Origin: Pediococcus inopinatus
Lineage (GTDB): Bacteria > Bacillota > Bacilli > Lactobacillales > Lactobacillaceae
Direction: 5' to 3'
DNA length: 64,000 nt
Assembly: GCF_002982135.1 (NCBI RefSeq)
Contig: NZ_CP019981.1
Coordinates: 1,922,001 to 1,986,000 of the forward strand
Below are positions 58,114 through 64,000 of this stretch, in pieces (the first letter of the stretch is position 1; every line of letters begins with the position of its first letter). Position numbers and translations under genes: made by a program. The notes below the pieces were generated by a model. The model did not search any database and was not told the DNA's origin. It saw only the letters and a list, made by a program, of their open reading frames with translations.

Positions 58114-59376
58114 ATGTTTAAAAATAAAAATTTATGGACAGTTATCATTACAGCATTAGTTGCTGGTTTAATTGGTGGAGGAATTGCATTTGGGGCGGCT
58201 AATTACATGAGTAATCGGCAGGCCGAATCGGAAACGGCGGTTCCAAGTGGTTCCAACAGCACCGGTTCGACAAAAACCAGTAATGTGAAGGTCAATGTTA
58301 GTAGCCAATCCGAAAAAGCTTACAGCAGCATTAAAAACGCCGTTGTGACGGTCATTAATTTAAAGAAGGAAAGTTCTACTTCAAGTAATAGTCTTTACGG
58401 ATCTATCTTTGGAGACTCATCTTCAAGTTCTAATTCCAGTAGTTCAGATTCCAGCAAGTTAGAAACCTACGCTGAAGGTTCTGGTGTCATTTACAAGAAG
58501 AGTGGCAATGCGGCCTATGTTGTAACGAATAACCATGTTATTTCAGGTTCTAACGCAGTAGAAATCATCATGAGTAATGGTAAGAAGCTATCTGCGAAAG
58601 TGGTTGGAAAAGATACTGTAACTGATTTGGCTGTTTTGAAGATTAATTCTTCATCGGTTTCAACAGTTGCGAGTTTCGGAGATTCAAACAGTATTAAAGT
58701 TGGTGAAACAGCCTTAGCAATTGGTTCTCCTCTAGGTTCTGATTATGCAACTTCGTTAACGCAAGGAATTGTTTCTGCTAAGAAGCGAACAGTTGCCACA
58801 ATGAATGAAGCCGGTCAAGAAACGGGCGAAGCAACTGTTATTCAAACGGATGCAGCCATTAACTCAGGTAATTCAGGTGGTCCGTTGATCAATTTAGCTG
58901 GTCAAGTTATCGGAATTAATTCGATGAAACTTTCTAGCAGTAGTTCTTCTGGTACGAGCGTTGAAGGGATGGGATTTGCGATTCCTTCCAATGAAGTTGT
59001 GACGATTATTAATCAATTAATTTCTAAAGGTAAAATTGTTAGGCCAGCGATTGGAGCATCCTTGTTGGATTTGACAGATATTACTGCTAGTCAGCAAAAG
59101 TCAGTTTTGAAGCTCTCTTCAAAGGTAAACGAAGGGGCTGTAATCTATAAGACATACGCCGGTTCACCAGCACGTAATGCCGGTTTGAAGAAGTACGATG
59201 TTATTACTAAGTTGGATGGCACTAAGATTACCAGTGTGGCAACGCTGCGAGATAAGTTATATAAACTCAAAGTCGGCGATTCAGTTAAAATCACATGGTA
59301 CCGAGGTAACACTCAGAAAACAGGAACAATCAAGCTAACAGAAACAACCAGTGAGTTGAGTTCCGAAGCTAAATAA
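58114..59376 (+). CDS. htrA: serine protease HtrA/DegP family
   Basis: A 420-residue membrane-anchored protease that handles misfolded exported proteins. An N-terminal membrane helix (8-28), a serine-rich linker (88-115), a trypsin-like domain with H141, D171 and S254 (INSGNSGGPL), and a C-terminal PDZ domain (about 305-415, KVNEGAVIYKTYAGSPARNAGLKKYDVI). In Lactobacillales it follows walJ and is often WalR-linked; a terminator comes next. The start at 58114 lies beyond a hairpin from its ribosome site. Confidence 0.96.
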   Translation: MFKNKNLWTVIITALVAGLIGGGIAFGAANYMSNRQAESETAVPSGSNSTGSTKTSNVKVNVSSQSEKAYSSIKNAVVTVINLKKESSTSSNSLYGSIFGDSSSSSNSSSSDSSKLETYAEGSGVIYKKSGNAAYVVTNNHVISGSNAVEIIMSNGKKLSAKVVGKDTVTDLAVLKINSSSVSTVASFGDSNSIKVGETALAIGSPLGSDYATSLTQGIVSAKKRTVATMNEAGQETGEATVIQTDAAINSGNSGGPLINLAGQVIGINSMKLSSSSSSGTSVEGMGFAIPSNEVVTIINQLISKGKIVRPAIGASLLDLTDITASQQKSVLKLSSKVNEGAVIYKTYAGSPARNAGLKKYDVITKLDGTKITSVATLRDKLYKLKVGDSVKITWYRGNTQKTGTIKLTETTSELSSEAK

Positions 59377-59389
59377 TTTAAATGAGTTA

Positions 59390-59422
59390 GAAAGGCGTCA
59401 AGTTAAGGCTTGGCGTCTTTTT
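59390..59422 (+). terminator. terminator after htrA
   Basis: AAAGGCGTCAAG / CTTGGCGTCTTTTTG, loop TTAAGG, T-run. Confidence 0.93.
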
Positions 59423-59529
59423 GTGTCTTTACGTTGTTTTTTATTAAATGAAGATAGTGTAGAATTATACACAGGAAATGTATAAGGATTTCTAAAGACT
59501 ATTAGTTGCCATAAATTTTTGTCAGTTTG

Positions 59530-59567
59530 CGGAATCACCTTTATTTTTAGGACGAAATGTGATTCCG
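59530..59567. repeat. 9-bp perfect inverted repeat, unknown role
   Basis: CGGAATCAC (59530-59538) and GTGATTCCG (59559-59567) around a 20-nt loop, in the gap between htrA and the DnaA-box cluster. There is no T-run directly after it, so it is not a plain terminator. Confidence 0.5.
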
Positions 59568-59690
59568 AATGATTTTAAATATTCTAAAGATTTTATTAAG
59601 GTAAAACGGGGATTTATGGAAATAATAACGAACATTACCCCCAAAAAGAATTATGGATCGTTCACCTCAAAAAAAGCTGTGAAAAACATT

Positions 59691-60026
59691 TGTGGATAAT
59701 TGTGGATAACTTTGTGCACAACTCAAATGACAATTTTTGATGAAGTCCAAAAACAAGGTGGATTAGGTTGCAAATCGGTTATGAAAGTTATCCACGGGCA
59801 TGGGCGTAATCTGTGGATTAAATTTGTTTCACAAAAAACAGAACACTATAATCATTGACATGATAGTGTTTCTAGCCTGTGGATACGAACGTGTGTTAGT
59901 GTTGGGAACGGTGGATAACTAAATTTTATGTTGACAAGTTGTGTATAGCCTATGTTGTGGTGATCTTAAAATTACCCCTATATATAGGAATCTTATCCAC
60001 CAGCCTGTGGATAACTTTGTGAATAA
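59691..60026. other. cluster of ten DnaA boxes upstream of rlmH
   Basis: TGTGGATAA at 59691, 59701 and 60006; TTATCCACG 59788; TTATCCACC 59993; TGTGGATTA 59812; TGTGGATAC 59878; GGTGGATAA 59910; TGTGAATAA 60018; TGTGCACAA 59713. The density matches oriC itself, yet it lies 36 kb from dnaA. The last box ends about 9 bases before the rlmH ribosome site, so DnaA could also repress rlmH. Titration of DnaA or an initiation-control role is inferred. Confidence 0.85.
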
Positions 60027-60047
60027 CTTGTGTAAAGGAGGGTTTTT

Positions 60048-60527
60048 ATGAACATCAAGTTTATTGTGGTTGGAAAACTCAAGGAGAAGTATTTTAAGCA
60101 GGGAATCGCGGAATATGCAAAAAGACTGAGCAAATTTTGCAAGTTCAGCATTGTTGAAGTTCCCGATGAGAAGGCTCCGGAATCTCTAAGTGACGCAGAG
60201 ATGAGTGATGTGAAAGAAAAAGAAGGGGAACGAATCTTAAATAAGATCAAAGAACGTGAGTATGTGTACACTTTGGAGATCTTGGGGAAGGAACGTTCGT
60301 CAGAGGAGTTTGCTAAAGAGATCGATAGTTTGGCAACGTACGGTCACTCTGATCTCACATTTGTGATTGGCGGCTCGCTTGGATTGAGTCCTGCCGTCAT
60401 TAAGCGGGCGAATGCACATATCTCGTTTGGGCGGTTTACGTTACCTCATCAGCTAATGCGGTTGGTGTTGGTTGAGCAGGTTTACCGAGCATTTATGATT
60501 AATGCTGGGAGTCCATATCATAAGTGA
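60048..60527 (+). CDS. rlmH: 23S rRNA (pseudouridine-1915 N3)-methyltransferase RlmH
   Basis: A 159-residue SPOUT methyltransferase that methylates pseudouridine 1915 in 23S rRNA of assembled ribosomes. It starts [30 protein letters not shown]; the knot holds [17 protein letters not shown] and [18 protein letters not shown], ending SPYHK. AAAGGAGGG precedes the ATG. The upstream region is packed with DnaA boxes. Confidence 0.98.
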   Translation: MNIKFIVVGKLKEKYFKQGIAEYAKRLSKFCKFSIVEVPDEKAPESLSDAEMSDVKEKEGERILNKIKEREYVYTLEILGKERSSEEFAKEIDSLATYGHSDLTFVIGGSLGLSPAVIKRANAHISFGRFTLPHQLMRLVLVEQVYRAFMINAGSPYHK

Positions 60528-60567
60528 TAAAAGAATCCAAAGGATTAAAAGCATGTGGGTGAATAAA

Positions 60568-61407
60568 TCACTTTTTCTTCCTAGCCTTACTTAGATACAT
60601 CCGCAGGGTTCCTCGGAATTGTTGCATGGCTAAATACTGTTGACGGGCATGTTCCATTCTTTTGTATCTAACTGGGTTCTTTTTATAAAACTCTTGATGG
60701 AAGTTTTCCGCAGGCCAGAATTTAGTTGCAGGCAAAATCTCAGTTACAATCGGTTTTTTATACTTTCCCGATGCACTCAATGCTTGTTTGGAGGCTTCCG
60801 CAATTTTTTGTTGTTGGGTGTTTTGCACAAAGATAATTGGCCGATATTCATCACCACGGTCGTTAATTTGACCCATGTTATCAGTAGGGTCAGTAATTTG
60901 CCAATAAAGCTCTACTAAATCTGCATACTTAACAATTTGGTTATTAAAAACAATTTCAACGGCCTCCACGTGACCAGTTTGTTGACTGGTTACTTGATCA
61001 TAAGTCGGTTTGTCCACGTGGCCACCGATATAGCCAGATAATACAGAAATGATTCCTGGTCGCGTTTCAAAGGGTTCGACCATACACCAAAAACAACCGC
61101 CAGCAAATACTGCGCGTTCGTAGTGGGGATCGTCTAAATTTTGGTGCTTTATCACGTTAAAGTGAGTAGCTTTTTCTGGTGAATCCGTAATTCTTGAATA
61201 AAAATCTGCTACATCGGGCGTCAAATTATCACGCCAAGCCAAAGGACGCAAGGCGACTTCAAGGTGCTCAAGTTCTGGGGTAAACGGCGCGCCAGTTTCG
61301 ACGGCGTTTTTCATTGCGAGTAATTGGGTCCGTTCCCAGTCTCTGGTTGCTGGATTTAAAATTAAGTTATAAATATCGCTCAGAGTCGTCTGTTCATCGA
61401 GTTTCAC
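60568..61407 (-). CDS. msrA: peptide methionine sulfoxide reductase A with N-terminal extension
   Basis: A 279-residue protein in which MsrA proper starts near residue 95: [12 protein letters not shown] (103-114, catalytic C105), [22 protein letters not shown] and YHRPI-like EYRPIIFV. MsrA reduces the S-form of methionine sulfoxide with thioredoxin. The first 90 residues are an all-helical extension found in some lactobacillar homologs, of unknown purpose; the tail is basic ([11 protein letters not shown]). Confidence 0.93.
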   Translation of the reverse strand: MKLDEQTTLSDIYNLILNPATRDWERTQLLAMKNAVETGAPFTPELEHLEVALRPLAWRDNLTPDVADFYSRITDSPEKATHFNVIKHQNLDDPHYERAVFAGGCFWCMVEPFETRPGIISVLSGYIGGHVDKPTYDQVTSQQTGHVEAVEIVFNNQIVKYADLVELYWQITDPTDNMGQINDRGDEYRPIIFVQNTQQQKIAEASKQALSASGKYKKPIVTEILPATKFWPAENFHQEFYKKNPVRYKRMEHARQQYLAMQQFRGTLRMYLSKARKKK

Positions 61408-61580
61408 TTTGTCTCCCCCCCTTTCGACTTTTCAAGAGCATTATGCAGGAAACGGACAAGAATTGCACCTGTTATGAACTACGATATCCTCAAGGAGGCT
61501 GAGTGAGGCTTATTTAAGAGCTTTAACTCATCTTGCGATATAATGTACAACAAAGACATTTTTGAAAGTAAGGAGAATAT

Positions 61581-61925
61581 ATGATATCTATTACGATTAT
61601 GCTGATCATTTTTATCGCTTTGGCGGTAGTTTGGTATGTCATTCAGAAGCGCACTAATGTAATTAAGAAGCAGTTTACGCTTGAACAGATCAGCGATGTG
61701 ATGGCTAAAGATGAAAGTATCGTCAAAACAATTAAACAGGCTCGCGTTTTTCAAGGAATTTCATTTCTTGCAGTTTTACTTATTCTCTGGACGATATTTG
61801 AAAATTACCCAACGCGATACTATTTAGTTTTGTTGGTTGTATTGCAATTGATGACTACTGCCCGCCAGTATTTCTTGTATCTGGCTTGGCAACGGTGTGC
61901 GTTTTTGATTAACAAAAACACATAA
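61581..61925 (+). CDS. small membrane protein, unknown
   Basis: A 114-residue protein with three predicted transmembrane segments (residues 2-21, 55-73 and 79-97) and a charged cytoplasmic or external loop (KRTNVIKKQFTLEQISDVMAKDESIVKTIKQ). I recognise no family. AAGGAGA precedes the ATG at good spacing and codon use looks normal. It is flanked by msrA on the other strand and a strong terminator. Confidence 0.7.
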   Translation: MISITIMLIIFIALAVVWYVIQKRTNVIKKQFTLEQISDVMAKDESIVKTIKQARVFQGISFLAVLLILWTIFENYPTRYYLVLLVVLQLMTTARQYFLYLAWQRCAFLINKNT

Positions 61926-61944
61926 AATGGAATAAGATGGTTCA

Positions 61945-62006
61945 AAACAAGCGCAATTAACTAAATTTCAAGGGATGCATCTTGAAATTGTTAATTACGC
62001 TTGTTT
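61945..62006. terminator. long bidirectional terminator
   Basis: A nearly perfect 27-bp stem, AACAAGCG-AATTAAC-AATTTCAAG against CTTGAAATT-TTAATT-CGCTTGTT, loop GGATGCAT. It lies between the convergent small membrane protein and glycerophosphotransferase genes. Confidence 0.8.
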
Positions 62007-62064
62007 GTTCTGTAGATATTTTCTCTTATTTAGATACTTGTTGAATTAATTATGAAGTAAATCA

Positions 62065-64000
62065 TCAAAGTTTACGGAGTAGCTCGAAAATACGGTCACG
62101 AGCATGACGGTCCTGAAACTTATAAAGGTTTTGTGAAACGTTTTTAGCATATTTATCGTCTAATCGATTATTTTTTACTTTCACTTGAAGTTCAGAAATG
62201 AGCTCCTCTTCAGTTGTGATGATTGGTCCAGGAAGGATTTTCTCAGATTGATCGCTAAGTGCCCCATTTGCTGGCAGACCGTCAAACTGGTAGTACAAAA
62301 CTGCACGGTTTAGGAGTGCAAAATCCAGGCCAACACTTGAGAAATCCGTAATTAGGATGCCATGAGATTTCAAAATGTTTTGAACGGTTTGTTGACCTTC
62401 ATGCAAGATATTAACTTCATTAGAGTGGAACAGATGAGCAAATTTTTGGAAGTTTGTGTGCAAATAGAAATCAATGGTAAGATGTTGGGATTGTTTAATG
62501 GTTAATAATCGTTTGGAGGTTATTAAACTATTGAGTTCTTTGAAATAGTCCGTCTTTACAAACTCATCATCTGAAAGGTTGACTAACTCTTCTCGCCACG
62601 TTGGCATCAAAAGTACCCGTTTACGTTTTAAAAAGGAAGTTAGCCGATTGTTATGCTTCAACAATAGGTCAAAGCGGGCAAATCCGGTAATGGCAACATC
62701 TTTAGCATCATAGCCTAATTTATCAATGACTAATTGCTTTTCGCGTTCTGAGCTCACAATGAATTTATTGGTAAAATCAGGCTGAGCATCTTTTCCATAC
62801 AGATGATCAATGTTACGGACTGCAGTTATGCCGTGTTGTAAAAACACCTTATGAATAGTCTTCTTCTTTTCGATAAAATAATTATTTCGAAAGGGCATGG
62901 CGTAGTCTGAAGAATGGGTATGACACAGGATATCCGTTTGCATAAAGATTTTTACGTGTTCGGGCGTGTTATAAAAAACGACGTGATCCATATATTTTTT
63001 TAAATTGGCAAGATCTGGTGAGTCTTTGGTAACGACGAAATATGGATCAAATTCAGATGATTTTTTGTGCATCAAATAGCTGAAAAGAACGAAGCCGTTG
63101 TCTTGAGCTTTTTGTGGATATTCGCTGATTAACACAGTTCTTGAATGGAAGACTGGTTTTTCTTTATGATCATTTTTCTTGAATTCTAGATAAGTTTGGT
63201 AGGTATCCTTAGGAACAAACGCAATTCGGTGGGAAAGCTTATTATATTTTTGGGTACCATACCAATCCAAATAAAGTAAAAGATTGTTTGTGTAAGGGAC
63301 CACACAATCCTTGGCACAATTCGCATTATAGTCAACGCGAAATGAACGTGGACGAACTTCCATTGTGGCAAAATGAAGTTGAAAACGAAGATCAAAGAAT
63401 TGCCAATTATAGCCATTTAAATTGATATTTGGCGCAATTTTTTGTAATTGCTTGGCTGGTTGATAACTAATTTGAATGTGATTAATGAACGTATTGTTGT
63501 CAACTTGGTCACTTGAACTGGGAATAAAATCAGTCAGTGTGAACGATTTTTCCAGCTGGCGGTGCGTGACCTTGAAGTCGAGGGCCTTTAATGGGAAAAA
63601 TCGAGTGTAAATATCCAAATTTAAGGATACTGTATCATTATTAACATTGATAGTATGTACGTTATTTTTTAGGTAGTACGCCCGAGCACTCGGTAGAAGA
63701 TTACACATAAAACGGAGAGTATCATCTAAAGATACATATAAAGATAGAGGAATACCACCGATTGTTGTTTGAGTGACTTGATCATTTCTAAGTTGTTTTA
63801 ATTGGCTATGTGCTAAATTAACCTCTTGGTGGTCGCCAAAAATGATGTAGGCACGATCATTTTTAGTCGTATCAAGTAAGGCAATAACTTTTTCAGCAGA
63901 TATTTGATAGTGCCCTTCGCTGACCAGTGTGAAATAAGTTTCTTCGTGCGTTTTTTTATTCCAAATACGTAGATTTTGAAGATCTTTTTGAGAAATAATG
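62065..64000 (-). CDS. CDP-glycerol glycerophosphotransferase family (TagB/TagF-like), 5' end outside window
   Basis: The reading frame is open from the window edge to 62065, so at least 645 codons belong to one gene; the internal Met at 63708 is not the start. The C-terminal half has the GT-B-type poly(glycerophosphate) transferase blocks: KVFLQHGITAVRNIDHLYGK, FIVSSEREKQLVIDKLGYDAKDVAITGFARFD, LLMPTWREEL and HGILITDFSSVGLDFALLNRAVLYYQFD. Such enzymes extend or prime wall teichoic acid or related polyol-phosphate polymers at the inner membrane face. The N-terminal 300 residues are of an unassigned, beta-rich type. It may be joined to further wall-polymer genes beyond 64 kb. Confidence 0.88.
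   Translation of the reverse strand, partial: IISQKDLQNLRIWNKKTHEETYFTLVSEGHYQISAEKVIALLDTTKNDRAYIIFGDHQEVNLAHSQLKQLRNDQVTQTTIGGIPLSLYVSLDDTLRFMCNLLPSARAYYLKNNVHTINVNNDTVSLNLDIYTRFFPLKALDFKVTHRQLEKSFTLTDFIPSSSDQVDNNTFINHIQISYQPAKQLQKIAPNINLNGYNWQFFDLRFQLHFATMEVRPRSFRVDYNANCAKDCVVPYTNNLLLYLDWYGTQKYNKLSHRIAFVPKDTYQTYLEFKKNDHKEKPVFHSRTVLISEYPQKAQDNGFVLFSYLMHKKSSEFDPYFVVTKDSPDLANLKKYMDHVVFYNTPEHVKIFMQTDILCHTHSSDYAMPFRNNYFIEKKKTIHKVFLQHGITAVRNIDHLYGKDAQPDFTNKFIVSSEREKQLVIDKLGYDAKDVAITGFARFDLLLKHNNRLTSFLKRKRVLLMPTWREELVNLSDDEFVKTDYFKELNSLITSKRLLTIKQSQHLTIDFYLHTNFQKFAHLFHSNEVNILHEGQQTVQNILKSHGILITDFSSVGLDFALLNRAVLYYQFDGLPANGALSDQSEKILPGPIITTEEELISELQVKVKNNRLDDKYAKNVSQNLYKFQDRHARDRIFELLRKL

Noticed and set aside
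61014..61030. CCACGTGG inside msrA as a third parS site
   Set aside because: Only the CACGTG core matches; the TGTT/AACA flanks are missing. It lies in coding DNA.
1..64000. CRISPR array, prophage or toxin-antitoxin pair
   Set aside because: I saw no regularly spaced repeats, phage structural genes, or small overlapping toxin-antitoxin pair in the window.

Overview
The window is the replication-origin region of a low-GC Gram-positive genome, almost certainly a member of the Lactobacillaceae. The evidence is the gene order rpmH-rnpA-yidC-jag-mnmE-mnmG on the minus strand facing dnaA-dnaN-yaaA-recF-gyrB-gyrA-rpsF-ssb-rpsR on the plus strand, the later gdpP-rplI-dnaB block, and the complete walRKHIJ-htrA-rlmH cluster. 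A PepC/PepE-type peptidase, TagB/TagF-type wall-polymer synthesis, many MFS exporters and ISL3/IS3 elements also fit. I cannot name the species.

Layout. 1-2.1 kb: a GNAT acetyltransferase whose stop codon is the target site of an IS3-family element. 2.1-20.5 kb (mostly minus): lipoprotein, HIT hydrolase, giant MMPL protein, C1 peptidase, signal peptidase I, DHA2 exporter, GT8 glycosyltransferase, SDR, a LytTR/toastrack/MFS operon, a plus-strand MFS gene behind a 15-codon leader, then mnmG and mnmE. 20.6-26.1 kb: jag, yidC, rnpA, rpmH, oriC, dnaA, a second origin half with an unwinding-type sequence, dnaN. 26.3-33.7 kb: yaaA-recF-gyrB-gyrA and rpsF-ssb-rpsR. 33.7-35.1 kb: ISL3 copy 1, lying between rpsR and its terminator. 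35.4-45.6 kb: EAL-domain gene, a broken NADH oxidase, an MFS gene, gdpP-rplI-dnaB, another MFS gene, a secreted NlpC/P60 hydrolase and a DUF1304-like protein. 46-51.5 kb: a decay zone with a broken LysM/transglycosylase gene, ISL3 copy 2 inside a terminator loop, and a sugar-dehydrogenase/RpiR locus in which all three genes carry disabling lesions. 51.7-60.5 kb: tRNA-Lys, walRKHIJ, htrA, a 10-box DnaA cluster, rlmH. 60.5-64 kb: msrA, a small membrane protein and a wall-polymer glycerophosphotransferase cut by the window edge.

How it works together. Genes diverge from oriC with replication. Two parS-like sites lie 11-15 kb on either side of dnaA, although parA/parB are not in the window. Envelope homeostasis is a strong theme: WalRK and its regulators, HtrA, YidC, signal peptidase, a LiaF-like protein, NlpC/P60, and c-di-AMP control through GdpP. 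Six drug- or lipid-export type transporters are present, two of them behind short leader ORFs that suggest translational attenuation.

The most notable observations are the dense DnaA-box cluster before rlmH, the leader peptide carrying an IFVV core similar to macrolide-sensing Erm leaders, the two parS-like sites, the hairpin between the htrA ribosome-binding site and its start codon, and insertion sequences placed exactly at stop codons or terminators. I did not find a wholly unknown multi-gene system.
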